Below are positions 1 through 9,226 of a stretch of DNA of 64,000 bases, in pieces (positions within the stretch are counted from its first letter, which is position 1; every line of letters begins with the position of its first letter). The notes under the pieces are model-generated. The model was not told where the DNA came from. It did no database searches and saw only the letters and a program-made list of their open reading frames with translations. Both the position numbers and the translations under genes were made by a program. Location: positions 558,001 through 622,000 of the forward strand of contig NZ_JBHVAL010000001.1 of NCBI RefSeq assembly GCF_042667405.1, in the 5' to 3' direction. Origin of the DNA: Arthrobacter sp042667405. Its GTDB lineage: Bacteria > Actinomycetota > Actinomycetes > Actinomycetales > Micrococcaceae.

Positions 1-1405
1 TCTGGCCGGCCTTGCGGGCGGCAACGTTGAGGGTGGTGGGGGTAGATGCTTCGCGCTTGACCATGATCCATGCAGCTCCGGCAAGCCCCACTACGAACGG
101 GTAGGTGAGGGCGAAAACAGGGAACGAAAGAGAATCGAAACCCGCCGAGCACGCGGCCGCCACCAACCCGCTGCCCGCCAGCGCTCCACAAAGGGAACGC
201 AACTCAGGATCCCTCGCCCGCGAACCCGCCAGCAGGGCGGAAGCACCTGGCAGAACAAAGTAGGCTCCGATGGCCACCAGCCCCACTACGCCCATGGTTA
301 CCAGAGAGCCAAGGTATTGGTTGTCGAGGACCAGCGTCAGGTTGCCGGGAACAAAGTTGCCTGGACCGGTACCAAGTATCGGACGCTCTTGGAACATTGC
401 AACGACACGCGGGTAATTATCTGTCCTTGTAGTAATGGATGGGTCTTCAGCCCCCCACGAGAACACCAACAAGAGCGTGCCCACAAGACCTGGGATGGTG
501 AGGAACAGAAACGCCGCTGCCGCGGGTGCCACCAGGGCCACCCAGCTTCTGGCCGCCTTAGGCAAAAACGGTACCAGGCACGCCAACCCGACCACGACGC
601 CCAGGATTCCGGAGCGCGAGACGGTGGCAGCGATTGCGAAGACCAACAGCGAAGTTCCCAGCCAGTGCAACCATTTCCGCCCCGACTTATCGTAGACCCC
701 TCGCCAGATCGAAAGGGGCAACAGCATGGCGGCAACCACTGCGAGCTCAATTGAGTGGAACGTTGTCCCCGACACCCGGGTCAGGACACCGCGTTCCTGA
801 AAGGCGGTATCGCCACCGTTATAGGTGAACCCCGGCATGGCGTCCCGCACCCAAATCATCGGGTTGATGTGGAGAAAGAACTGGACCAAGGCAACAACAC
901 AGCAAAAAAATCCTCCGGCCAACAACGCTCGGACGAGGACCTTCGCATCTTCAGTGGTCCTCACACGCTCCACGATCATCATGGCAACCCCTAGGCTGAC
1001 CATGACCAGAATGAGCCACCTGTCTGCTGCTGCCCGGGTGGCCACAGTACTTCCGCCGGTCCAGCCCGCATACAAGGCCCCATAGGTGATCAACGATCCC
1101 AGAAGGAACAGCGTGATCCCTATGCGGCCCGGATGCCGCAGCTCAAGAGGGTTATGCAGCCCCATTGCCAGGGACAGGACCCACAGCAAGGTGATCACGC
1201 AACCCAGCAGGAGCGGAACTGTGCCGGCAGCACCGATAGGTTCGATGATCATGCTGGAAGGGACGAAGAATATACAGATAGCCAGCAACTGCAAGAGAGC
1301 CGAGGGACGGCCGGCAGCCGGCGCTTCGCTGCTGGGGGCAGCATTCCCCGTGAGGTACTCAGGACGCGTTCCATCAGACAGAGCATGCACGGCACCATCT
1401 GCCAT
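1..1405 (-). CDS. O-antigen ligase/polymerase-like membrane protein (3' end outside window)
   Basis: Reading the minus strand from an ATG at 1405 gives an open frame of about 468 codons that runs off the left edge, so the C-terminus is missing. A GGGGAG ribosome site lies 6 nt upstream. The product is strongly hydrophobic, with many predicted membrane segments. It also has a long polar loop in its second half where this family carries its catalytic region (around 555-330: tyrosine- and arginine-containing stretch followed by a GTGPGNF motif). This layout fits the Wzy/O-antigen ligase (RfaL, PF04932) superfamily, which polymerises or transfers lipid-linked glycans at the outer face of the membrane. 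The neighbouring glycosyltransferases and rhamnose genes support a surface polysaccharide role. The exact reaction cannot be told from sequence alone. Confidence 0.75.
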   Translation of the reverse strand, partial: MADGAVHALSDGTRPEYLTGNAAPSSEAPAAGRPSALLQLLAICIFFVPSSMIIEPIGAAGTVPLLLGCVITLLWVLSLAMGLHNPLELRHPGRIGITLFLLGSLITYGALYAGWTGGSTVATRAAADRWLILVMVSLGVAMMIVERVRTTEDAKVLVRALLAGGFFCCVVALVQFFLHINPMIWVRDAMPGFTYNGGDTAFQERGVLTRVSGTTFHSIELAVVAAMLLPLSIWRGVYDKSGRKWLHWLGTSLLVFAIAATVSRSGILGVVVGLACLVPFLPKAARSWVALVAPAAAAFLFLTIPGLVGTLLLVFSWGAEDPSITTRTDNYPRVVAMFQERPILGTGPGNFVPGNLTLVLDNQYLGSLVTMGVVGLVAIGAYFVLPGASALLAGSRARDPELRSLCGALAGSGLVAAACSAGFDSLSFPVFALTYPFVVGLAGAAWIMVKREASTPTTLNVAARKAGQ

Positions 1406-1588
1406 CCGCGTCTCCCCATCGTTATGAACCGGTTCGTTCCCACCGAATGGACCCAACTACAGCCACCCTAGTACGTAACAACGAAACCAAACAGGGGCAT
1501 TGTTGCGTATTTTCTTTGTATCTCCCGCATTGCCTGTCCAGGAGCGTAGTCCATCTCTTGACCGGCGCATGGCAGGGGAGGACCATCT

Positions 1589-2965
1589 ATGAATACCGGT
1601 CTCGCGGCAGAGAAATGTGCTCCCATGAATAACGAACATGCTTTCGGTCCCCGGCGCCGCGCCTGGCTACTCATCCCCGGATTGGCCCTGCTGACCGTCC
1701 TGGGCTTAATCGGCACTTACGTCCTTACGCATCAATTCGGCATGAACGATGCGGAACAAAAGAAGAGTCTCCAAATACCCGTGTCAATCCGGCAAGTGGA
1801 CGGCGGACCGAACTACTTTGCCAGGTTTCAGAATTCATTGCCCACCTCGGCGGAATTCTTTCCAATAGGAATTTGGCAAGAGAGCCTGACGGATCCATCC
1901 GACTCACCGCGTGACAGCAGCATCGGCATTAACGTCTATGTCGACCTGACAAGCAATTCCGAACCGGCGCTTGCCGCTGCGCAGCATTCATATGCGTTGG
2001 TCAGCGCGCCTCTGTCCGGGGGTGCGGGCAAAGTACTTTCCGACGAAGTGGACATGTGGGCTGGCGCCGGAAACGCCGAGTGGACCGGGGCCGGCCCTGG
2101 CACCGGGCAAGCATGCCGGCCCGCTGGACAAGGTTGTGGCTTCACGATTCAACGGGAACTCCTGAAGGGAGTTCCTGAGACGACCCTCACCTACGCAAAC
2201 TACGGCAAAGGAGTGACCTTCTGGCAGAGCCCGCAAGACGCAGCCGTATTCGTCAACGAGTTCCCGGACCTGGTCTCCGCGGACAACTACTGGTTTACCG
2301 ATCCCAACATCTGCGGTCCCAGCGAAGGAGGCTCAGCATTGGGCGGTGGCGTCCTGCTGCCGAGCGAGCAATGCAGGCTTGCCGCCAACTACGGCTGGAC
2401 AGTCGAGAAGATCCGGACTCTCATCTCACCGTCCGGCAGCAAACCGGTGTGGGGTTTCGTGGAAGTCGGGCATCCCTTCGGCGAGGAGGATGCGCCCACT
2501 ATTACCGGAGAAGAGCTTCGGGCGGCCGTGTGGAGCAGCCTCATCCACGGCGCCAGGGGCATTGTCTACTTCAATCACAACTTTGGGGGGCCCTGTCCCA
2601 CCCAACACCTGCTCAGGGAGCCGTGCGGGGACTCCATCAGGCCGCACGTGTCCGCAATAAATTCCCAACTCAAGGCTCTGGCCCCGGTTCTCAATGCCCC
2701 CTTCCTCGATGGAGCCATAACCGCCACCGGCCCTGTGGACTACTCAACGAAACTGTTCAACGGAGAAGTCTTCGTCTTCGCCGGGGCGAACAAGGCCTCC
2801 GGTGGAGCGGCGACATTCCAGCTGCAGTGTGGCGGCAGCTCCGTCGTCGTACTGGATGAAAACCGCAAAATCCCCGTTGTCGACGGAAGCTTCACCGACA
2901 CTTTCGCAAACGGAAACGCCGTCCACCTCTACCGCATCGAAGGGGGCGGGAGCTGCGGCTTATGA
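1589..2965 (+). CDS. Membrane-anchored glycoside-hydrolase-like protein
   Basis: A 458-aa protein with an AGGGGAGGA ribosome site 6 nt before the ATG. A later ATG (1625) is possible but has no comparable site. Residues about 25-48 form one hydrophobic segment after an RRR patch, typical of a signal anchor, so the rest is predicted outside the cell. The mature part looks like a TIM-barrel glycosidase: it contains PIGIWQ near residue 92, GINVYVDL, a DEVDMW acidic strand, ADNYWFTDPN, a VWGFVEVG strand and GARGIVYFNHNFGG. The C-terminal 70 residues look like a beta-sandwich. I do not recognise a named family. It is divergent from the polymerase-like gene and its stop is back to back with the stop of the convergent GT2 gene, so a role in trimming or modifying the local polysaccharide is inferred. 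Confidence 0.7.
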   Translation: MNTGLAAEKCAPMNNEHAFGPRRRAWLLIPGLALLTVLGLIGTYVLTHQFGMNDAEQKKSLQIPVSIRQVDGGPNYFARFQNSLPTSAEFFPIGIWQESLTDPSDSPRDSSIGINVYVDLTSNSEPALAAAQHSYALVSAPLSGGAGKVLSDEVDMWAGAGNAEWTGAGPGTGQACRPAGQGCGFTIQRELLKGVPETTLTYANYGKGVTFWQSPQDAAVFVNEFPDLVSADNYWFTDPNICGPSEGGSALGGGVLLPSEQCRLAANYGWTVEKIRTLISPSGSKPVWGFVEVGHPFGEEDAPTITGEELRAAVWSSLIHGARGIVYFNHNFGGPCPTQHLLREPCGDSIRPHVSAINSQLKALAPVLNAPFLDGAITATGPVDYSTKLFNGEVFVFAGANKASGGAATFQLQCGGSSVVVLDENRKIPVVDGSFTDTFANGNAVHLYRIEGGGSCGL

Positions 2966-3793
2966 CTAACGGCTGGTATTGTCCCGTTCCCATGCACCGG
3001 ATGAACGCCGGGTTTTGCGGCGTCCCGCTCCGGCAAACGCTACGTAGACGGCGGCGTCAAACGCTGTCCATGGCCCTCGAACGGATGAGAGCAACTCGCG
3101 AATGGTCCGGGACGAAGAGGACCCGCCAGCGACTGCATCCTGTTCTGCGTTGCCCCGGTATGTCCGGCGCAGGACGGACAGCAGCGCAGCTGTTGTCCTC
3201 GGCGTCCTGACCACAACCGGCTCCGTTGGCAAAACGATCTTCTCCTGCGCGGAAAACAGCCGGTCCACATAGTAATCGTCTGCCGTCACAGACGGGAAAC
3301 TCCCCAACCGCTCGTGCCCTGCCCGGTTCAACGCGTAGGCTCCCGCACCCCATAGTCCGCTCGAGTTCGCCGGTATGCGGCTGCGGGCGCGGTAGTACGC
3401 GCGAACCCACAGCGACGCGCCCTGGGTGTCGTAGCGGGACGCCGGTCTCGCGGCCAGAAGGTCCGGGCCTTCCAAGGCAGCAAAAACTGAACGCAACGCC
3501 GCAGCGCTGACTTCAATATCGGCGTCGAGATAAAGACGCGGCCAACGCAATGTCGCTTGGTCCGCGGCGTTCAGCGCAGCAGTCTTGGACGCTTCGCCGA
3601 CGCGTAGGACACAAACGCCCTCGCACCGGGAGGCGATGTCCTCCGTAGCATCAACGCAGCCGTTGCAGGCCACCACAACGTCAACGGTGCCCCACGACAG
3701 GACCTCTTCCAATGACTCCAGCGTCCGCCCGATGACTCCGGCTTCGTTATGCGCCGGAATGATCACCGCACCGGTGGGGTATACCGGCTGCAT
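2966..3793 (-). CDS. Family 2 glycosyltransferase
   Basis: A 275-aa cytosolic or membrane-associated GT-A enzyme. The N-terminus shows the GT2 signature (VIIPAHNEAGVIGRTLESL), then a VVACNGCVDAT strand, the nucleotide-sugar metal site YLDADIEV near residue 92 (DXD-type), and a TADDYYVDRLF acceptor-side motif near residue 170, consistent with an inverting transferase that uses a nucleotide-diphosphate sugar. It begins 1 nt after the stop of the upstream GT26-GT2 fusion gene (3795), so the two are almost certainly co-transcribed and perhaps translationally coupled. Its stop abuts the stop of the convergent membrane-anchored protein with no spacer. The donor and acceptor sugars are unknown; the rhamnose genes nearby suggest a rhamnose-containing polymer. 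Confidence 0.85.
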   Translation of the reverse strand: MQPVYPTGAVIIPAHNEAGVIGRTLESLEEVLSWGTVDVVVACNGCVDATEDIASRCEGVCVLRVGEASKTAALNAADQATLRWPRLYLDADIEVSAAALRSVFAALEGPDLLAARPASRYDTQGASLWVRAYYRARSRIPANSSGLWGAGAYALNRAGHERLGSFPSVTADDYYVDRLFSAQEKIVLPTEPVVVRTPRTTAALLSVLRRTYRGNAEQDAVAGGSSSSRTIRELLSSVRGPWTAFDAAVYVAFAGAGRRKTRRSSGAWERDNTSR

Positions 3794-3794
3794 T

Positions 3795-5717
3795 TTACAA
3801 ATTCCCCACCGCTAACCGGTGCGCATGTGGCAACCTGTCCCGTCGGCGCTTGCTCAGCAGCGCTGCCGCAGCCTCCCGGTGCCCGGGCTTGCTAAGCCGG
3901 GCGACCTCTGCTGCAAGTACCGCGCACCGGAAAGCCAGCAATCTGCCGCCTGCCAGGTATTTGGCCGCATAACGGACCCTGTTGGCCGACATGAGCGCCG
4001 TCAACTGGGGCGACGTTCCCGACCCTCCACGTTTATGCGACATCCGGGCTGACGGCTCGAACCAGATGGAGTACCCGGCCAACCGCATACGGTGGCAGTA
4101 ATCGGTCTCTTCCGAGTAGAGGAAAAACTGCTCGTCCCAGGGACCGACCGCTTTCGCCGCGTCAGCACGGATCAAGAGCGCCGCGCCCGTGGCCCAGTCC
4201 ACCCTGTGCCCGTGAAGGTAACTTTCCGTGTCATAGTCCATTTCGGACAACCACCCGGGGCGCGCTTTCACATGGCTGCCCAACACAGCGTCACCCAGAG
4301 CACGCAGGACCCCGGGCTCCCGACGCAACGATGGATAAACGCTGCCGTCCTCGTCCAACAGCACAGGGACCACCATTCCGGCTCCGGAAACGCTCATTCG
4401 GTTAAGCATGGCGGCAATTGCACCCCGCTCCAGATGAAGATCCGGGTTCAGCACAAGATAGTTGCCGGCGTCGCCTGCGACACCAAGGGCAGCGTTGATG
4501 CCTCCGGCGTAGCCCAGGTTTCCACCTGTCCGAAAGGCCGCAACGTCCCGGTGGTGCCTTAGTTGCCGCAGGGTTTCACCATCGGGCGAGTTATCAGCCA
4601 CCACCACTTTCAACGACTGATCGGCCGTTTCTTTCCGCAGGCTGGAAACCAGCGGGCCGACGTCGTCTGCGTTGTCATAGGTGACAACGATGACTGCCAC
4701 ATCGGCCCACCCCGTTGCCGCCACGAAAGATCCCGGACTCCGGCTGGGCCCGGGTTCCGGGACGATAGGGGTTTTCGGCGTCGCGCCTGACATCCGGCGC
4801 TCCGGCGCGGTGCCGCCGCTGTTCGTCCGCAGTTTCACATAGGCTCCAGGTCCTTCGACAAGGTAGCGTTGGGCCAACCTCCTGGGCTCGAGCATGAGGC
4901 GCCAGGCCCATTCGAGGCTGTGGGCGCTCACCCACGAGGGCGCACGCTGGATGTTGCCCGCGAGGAAGTCCACGACAGCGCCGAACGCGAGAAGCACCTT
5001 GGCACCTGTCAGATGACCATATTCTGCTATCCACAGCTCCTGCCGTGGCTTCCCCAGACTCACCACAAGAATGTCCGGTGCAGCCCTCGAGATGTCCGCG
5101 GCGAGCTCGGTGGATGCCTCGTGATCACCCAGTACCGACCTCTCGGGCGCCCACCATCCCGCTGTCTTCAAGTTGGACCGCTCAGCTGTGAACCGTTCAC
5201 TGACGAGCTTCTGGGTTTCCTCCGAACCGCCAAGGAATCCAATGCTCAGTCCGCGCTCCACGGCTTGATCAAGCAACGGATTCATGAGGTCGCTTCCGGC
5301 CAGGCGCGGCCAAGGTTTGGCAGTGAGACGCCGGGCCTCGGCGGCCAGTGGGGCGCCGTCTATCAGGGTCAGCCATTGAACCCCTGCGGATGGAGAATCG
5401 AGTGCACCTATCCACCTGCTGCCCGCACCGAAATGCCCGATGTGGTCAAGGTTGGCCGAGCACACTCCCAAGGGTGTTGCGTCTTTGGCGCTTGCACGGT
5501 CCAGGATTTCCTGGAGTGCAGCGCCGAACTGCATGAGCTTCACCGGTACCCCGCCCAGATTTACCCACGGAGCCTCGTCGTCGGGGGGTTCCAGCCCGCC
5601 CCCCGCCGTGGGCGGCTGAAAATACAGGCTGCGGCCAACGATGTCCCCCGGGAGGGAAGGGTGGGAGACCCCGCGGCGGCGGGTATCGGCGATAGGGAGG
5701 AAATTCGATAGCAGCAT
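3795..5717 (-). CDS. Fused WecG/TagA/CpsF (GT26) and GT2 glycosyltransferase
   Basis: A 640-aa two-domain protein. Residues about 55-300 match the WecG/TagA/CpsF family: SANLDHIG, the acidic residue in LIDGAP, SIGFLGGSEE, the DILVVSLGKPRQELWI block and FGAVVDFLAG, then RAPSW...LEWAWRL. Members transfer N-acetylmannosamine or similar sugars to a lipid-linked primer. Residues about 335-610 are a GT2 rhamnosyltransferase-like domain: VIVVTYDNADDV, VVADNSPDGET, NLGYAGGINAAL, VLNPDLHLE, and an EQFFLYSEETDYCHR acceptor motif. Start choice: a TTG at 5729 is in frame, but the ATG at 5717 has a GGAG 6 nt upstream and is preferred. It lies 150 nt downstream of the rmlC-rmlD fusion and immediately upstream of another GT2 gene. 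The fusion would couple two successive sugar additions. Confidence 0.85.
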   Translation of the reverse strand: MLLSNFLPIADTRRRGVSHPSLPGDIVGRSLYFQPPTAGGGLEPPDDEAPWVNLGGVPVKLMQFGAALQEILDRASAKDATPLGVCSANLDHIGHFGAGSRWIGALDSPSAGVQWLTLIDGAPLAAEARRLTAKPWPRLAGSDLMNPLLDQAVERGLSIGFLGGSEETQKLVSERFTAERSNLKTAGWWAPERSVLGDHEASTELAADISRAAPDILVVSLGKPRQELWIAEYGHLTGAKVLLAFGAVVDFLAGNIQRAPSWVSAHSLEWAWRLMLEPRRLAQRYLVEGPGAYVKLRTNSGGTAPERRMSGATPKTPIVPEPGPSRSPGSFVAATGWADVAVIVVTYDNADDVGPLVSSLRKETADQSLKVVVADNSPDGETLRQLRHHRDVAAFRTGGNLGYAGGINAALGVAGDAGNYLVLNPDLHLERGAIAAMLNRMSVSGAGMVVPVLLDEDGSVYPSLRREPGVLRALGDAVLGSHVKARPGWLSEMDYDTESYLHGHRVDWATGAALLIRADAAKAVGPWDEQFFLYSEETDYCHRMRLAGYSIWFEPSARMSHKRGGSGTSPQLTALMSANRVRYAAKYLAGGRLLAFRCAVLAAEVARLSKPGHREAAAALLSKRRRDRLPHAHRLAVGNL

Positions 5718-5867
5718 TCCCGGCTCCAACTCAAGGCATCGACATGTGGCCGGCGAACCCAGGCTGCTGCACTGCCTGGATCGCCGGTGGCGGATTGACT
5801 CCGCACCAACAACATGTTTTCTTGAGTTGTCTCCCGGCCTCCTTGGAGAGGCTGCCGTAGGGCTACT

Positions 5868-7301
5868 TTAGGCCGATTCCGGTGATGCCGCCAGAGGGAT
5901 ACCTGAGCTGCCGAGAAATTCCGCCAGCCGCTGCGACCCGTCCGGGGGAGTGAAGCCCGCGGCGGTGATCTTGGCCAGGTCCAACACGCTGTTGACCGGG
6001 CGGGGAGCCACGCCTGCTTGCCCGTACTCGGCCGTGCTGACAGGTTGCACCAGCCCAGGATCGGCTCCGCAGAGCCGATAGACCTCAGCAGCGATATCCG
6101 CCCAGCTCTGTGGCGCGCCACTGTTGCTGATGTTGTAGACACCGTAGGGCGCCCTTGAATCAACCAGATGCCTGATACCCGCGGCTAGATCCACGGCAAA
6201 ACTCAACCGGCCGGTTTGGTCATTCACCACGTTCGGTGATGCTCCCATGGCAGCAAGACCGGCCATGGTCCGAACAAAGTTCTTTCCGTCACCCACAACC
6301 CAGCTTGTCCTGACGATGTAGTGCCGCTGCACGGCTGCCACAGCCATATCGCCGGCCGCCTTGCTCTGCCCGTACACGCCCAATGGAGCGTAAGCCTCGT
6401 CTTCCTTGTGTACCTCAGCAGTACCGTCAAAAACGTAGTCGCTGGAAACATGGACCAGCGTCAGTGAATGTTCGACGGCGGTACGCGCCAAGCGGGCCAC
6501 GGCGGCTGCGTTGATGGACCAGGCAGCTGTGCGGCCTTCAGGGGTTTCGGCGGCGTCCACGGCGGTGAAGGCTGCAGCATTGATGACCGTTGAGTAGCTG
6601 CGCCATGCCAACGACCGGAAGGAATCCTCGCTGGTGATGTCAAAATCCCGGCGACCGGCGAAGTCGACCGTTCGGTCGGCGTCGAACGCTTGCCGCAGGG
6701 CATTGCCCAACTGGCCATCGGCGCCCAGGACGAGAGTCCGGCGTTTCCGCATCGGGGCAACCTGGTCAAGCCGCGGGTGGTTCCTGTCCTGCTCCGAAAC
6801 AACGGCGCGGCTGAGGGGGATCGGCCATGGGATGGAAACGCGTTCGTCGGCCGGATTCAGGAAGGTGTAATCCTTCCGGGCTTCCGGGCTCCAATGATCG
6901 TTGACCAGATAGGTGTAGGCGGTGTCGGCTTCCAGCGTTTGGAAGGCGTTGCCTACGCCTCGGGGCACGAAGACGGCCTGCCCCGGCGTCAGCTCCGCCG
7001 TGAACAGGACGCCGAAGGTAGGACCCTCCCGGAGGTCAACCCAGGCGCCGAAGATACGTCCACAGGCCAGTGAGATGAATTTGTCCCAGGGTTCGGCGTG
7101 GATCCCCCGGGTAGTGCCCGGAACGGCGTTGAAGGAGATGTTGTTCTGGATGGGGCCAAAATCCGGCAGTCCGGCGTCCAGCATTTTCCTTCGGTGCCAG
7201 TTTTCCTTGAACCACCCGCGACTGTCAGCATGCACAGGCAGTTCGAACAGCAGCAACCCAGGAATCGGGGTTGGCGTGGAGACCAGTTCCCGGACAGCCA
7301 C
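5868..7301 (-). CDS. rmlC-rmlD: Fused dTDP-4-dehydrorhamnose 3,5-epimerase / reductase (RmlC-RmlD)
   Basis: A 477-aa fusion covering the last two steps of dTDP-L-rhamnose synthesis. Residues about 1-180 form a cupin RmlC domain: FKENWHR near residue 30, TTRGIHAEPWDKF carrying the catalytic histidine near residue 68, the FVPRGVGNAFQ barrel strand and an AYTYLVNDHW region with the tyrosine acid. Residues about 187-470 are a Rossmann SDR of the RmlD type: LVLGADGQLG, NAAAFTAVDAAE, HVSSDYVFDG, the catalytic YGQSK near residue 329, and RTSWVVGDGKNF. RmlC and RmlD are usually separate proteins of roughly 180-200 and 290 aa. The start is GTG, 3 nt after the rmlB stop, so rmlB-rmlC/D form an operon. 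The product feeds rhamnosyltransferases such as those downstream. Confidence 0.92.
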   Translation of the reverse strand: MAVRELVSTPTPIPGLLLFELPVHADSRGWFKENWHRRKMLDAGLPDFGPIQNNISFNAVPGTTRGIHAEPWDKFISLACGRIFGAWVDLREGPTFGVLFTAELTPGQAVFVPRGVGNAFQTLEADTAYTYLVNDHWSPEARKDYTFLNPADERVSIPWPIPLSRAVVSEQDRNHPRLDQVAPMRKRRTLVLGADGQLGNALRQAFDADRTVDFAGRRDFDITSEDSFRSLAWRSYSTVINAAAFTAVDAAETPEGRTAAWSINAAAVARLARTAVEHSLTLVHVSSDYVFDGTAEVHKEDEAYAPLGVYGQSKAAGDMAVAAVQRHYIVRTSWVVGDGKNFVRTMAGLAAMGASPNVVNDQTGRLSFAVDLAAGIRHLVDSRAPYGVYNISNSGAPQSWADIAAEVYRLCGADPGLVQPVSTAEYGQAGVAPRPVNSVLDLAKITAAGFTPPDGSQRLAEFLGSSGIPLAASPESA

Positions 7302-7304
7302 GGT

Positions 7305-8309
7305 TCAGTGCCCTTGCCCCGCGTATTTTGACTCCGTGACCGCCTTCTGCGGACGCCACCATTCCTCGTTTGCCCTGTACCACTCCAAGGTCCCAGCCAA
7401 ACCGGAGTCGAAGTCGGCGAAGCGGGGCGACCAACCGAGTTCCCTGCGAAGCTTGCTGGAGTCGATGGCGTAGCGAAGATCGTGTCCCGGCCGGTCATTG
7501 ACGAGGTCGTAGGCGTCAGGCTGTTGCCCGTTCAGGAGAAGGAGCCTTTCCACCACTTCACGGTTGGACCGCTCGCCGTTTGCGCCGATCAAGTAGGTTT
7601 CGCCGATCTGGCCCCGTTGAAGAATCGTCAACACTGCCGAGGAATGGTCCTCCACGTGGATCCAATCGCGAACATTCAGTCCTTGACCGTACAACCGGGG
7701 GCGCAACCCGTCGAGGATGTTGGTGACCTGCCGCGGAATGAACTTCTCAACGTGCTGGAAAGGACCGTAGTTATTGGAGCAATTGCTGATGGTCGCTTTG
7801 AGGCCGAACGAACGCACCCATGCCCGGACCAACATGTCAGAACCAGCCTTGGTGGCGGAGTAGGGGCTGGTGGGCCGGTACACAGAATCCTCAGTGAATT
7901 TGCGGGGATCATCCAGCGCCAAGTCTCCATACACTTCATCGGTGGAGATGTGGTGGAAGCGTGTTTCATGCTTGCGGGCGGCTTCGATAAGGGTGAAAGT
8001 GCCCATCACATTGGTGTCCAGGAACGGACGGGGATCGTCCAGCGAGTTGTCATTGTGCGACTCCGCCGCGAAGTGCACCACGGCATCGACGGAGGCCGTC
8101 AGCGCATCCACCAGAGCGGCGTCGCAGATATCGCCCTGATGGAATTCGAAACGGTTGGCGGGCAGTCCCGCCAGCGATTCCAAGCTGCCGGCGTAGGTCA
8201 GCTTGTCCAGGACAGTGACATGGAGGCCGGTGTGCTCCATGATGAAGTGAACAAAATTGCATCCGATGAATCCGGCCCCGCCGGTGACAAGGATTCTCTG
8301 CATGGCCAT
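7305..8309 (-). CDS. rmlB: dTDP-glucose 4,6-dehydratase (RmlB)
   Basis: A 334-aa extended short-chain dehydrogenase that converts dTDP-glucose to dTDP-4-keto-6-deoxyglucose, step two of dTDP-L-rhamnose synthesis. It shows the NAD-binding VTGGAGFIGCNF at the N-terminus, HFAAESHNDNS near residue 82, the catalytic HISTDEVYGDL (T, D and E) near residue 120, SPYSATKAGSD with the YxxxK pair near residue 150, NCSNNYGP, and RDWIHVEDH. All residues expected for RmlB are present and the length is normal. Two starts lie 6 nt apart (8309 and 8303); either could be used. It is transcribed away from rmlA with a 47-bp shared intergenic space and leads into the rmlC-rmlD fusion. Confidence 0.95.
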   Translation of the reverse strand: MAMQRILVTGGAGFIGCNFVHFIMEHTGLHVTVLDKLTYAGSLESLAGLPANRFEFHQGDICDAALVDALTASVDAVVHFAAESHNDNSLDDPRPFLDTNVMGTFTLIEAARKHETRFHHISTDEVYGDLALDDPRKFTEDSVYRPTSPYSATKAGSDMLVRAWVRSFGLKATISNCSNNYGPFQHVEKFIPRQVTNILDGLRPRLYGQGLNVRDWIHVEDHSSAVLTILQRGQIGETYLIGANGERSNREVVERLLLLNGQQPDAYDLVNDRPGHDLRYAIDSSKLRRELGWSPRFADFDSGLAGTLEWYRANEEWWRPQKAVTESKYAGQGH

Positions 8310-8356
8310 AGCGTAACCGTCCGTGACGGTGATGTGCAGCGGGAGAGGACAGTTAG

Positions 8357-9223
8357 ATGCGCGGAATTATTCTTGCCGGCGGCACGGGGTCCAGGCTTCA
8401 TCCAATTACGCTCGGAATTAGTAAACAATTGGTTCCTGTCTTCGATAAACCAATGATTTACTATCCGCTGTGCACACTGATGCTCGCTGGAATCCGCGAC
8501 ATCCTCATCATCACGACGCCCGCGGATGGTCCGCAATTCGAGAAACTCCTGGGCGACGGTTCGCAATTCGGAGTCAATCTGAGCTATGCCCGTCAACCCA
8601 CGCCCGACGGACTTGCCCAAGCCTTCATTCTGGGGGATAAGCACATCGGTAGCGGGAAGGTGGCGCTCATCCTGGGCGACAACATCTTCAATGGTCCAGG
8701 CATGGGCAACCAGCTCCGCCATTATGCCGATGTCGACGGCGGCGCAATCTTTGGCTACTGGGTCAAGGATCCCTCTGCTTACGGTGTGGTGGAATTCGAT
8801 GATGAAGGCCTGGCGGTTTCGATTGAAGAGAAGCCCTCGGTCCCCAAAAGCAACTATGCAGTGCCAGGCCTCTACTTTTACGACAACAACGTTGTTGCCA
8901 TGGCAAAAGAACTTCAGCCATCACCACGCGGGGAGCTGGAAATCACCGACATCAACCGCCAATACATGGAGCTTGGGCGGCTGCATGTACAGAAGTTCCC
9001 GCGGGGCACCGCCTGGCTGGACACAGGAACCTTCGGCGACCTCAACGATGCCTCCAACTACGTGCGCACCACCGAGAACCGGCAAGGGCTGAAAATTGGA
9101 GCTCCGGAAGAAGTAGCGTGGCGGATGGGGTACCTGAGTGACGACGAGCTGCGGCGGCAGGCAGCCAAGCTGGCCAAGAGCGGCTACGGGAGCTACCTAT
9201 TGGACATACTGGACCGGCGCTGA
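8357..9223 (+). CDS. rmlA: Glucose-1-phosphate thymidylyltransferase (RmlA)
   Basis: A 288-aa nucleotidyltransferase that makes dTDP-glucose from glucose 1-phosphate and dTTP, the entry step of the rhamnose pathway. The N-terminal loop GGTGSRLHPIT is followed by KQLVPVFDKPMIYYPL, the metal-site LILGDNIFNG near residue 105, VEEKP-type VSIEEKP near residue 160, and the GTAWLDTGTF segment near residue 218. Length and motifs are typical of RmlA. A GGGAGAGGA ribosome site precedes the ATG. It is divergent from rmlB across only 47 bp, so both promoters must overlap there. The first 100 bases are noticeably more AT-rich than the rest of the gene. Confidence 0.96.
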   Translation: MRGIILAGGTGSRLHPITLGISKQLVPVFDKPMIYYPLCTLMLAGIRDILIITTPADGPQFEKLLGDGSQFGVNLSYARQPTPDGLAQAFILGDKHIGSGKVALILGDNIFNGPGMGNQLRHYADVDGGAIFGYWVKDPSAYGVVEFDDEGLAVSIEEKPSVPKSNYAVPGLYFYDNNVVAMAKELQPSPRGELEITDINRQYMELGRLHVQKFPRGTAWLDTGTFGDLNDASNYVRTTENRQGLKIGAPEEVAWRMGYLSDDELRRQAAKLAKSGYGSYLLDILDRR

Positions 9224-9226
9224 GGG

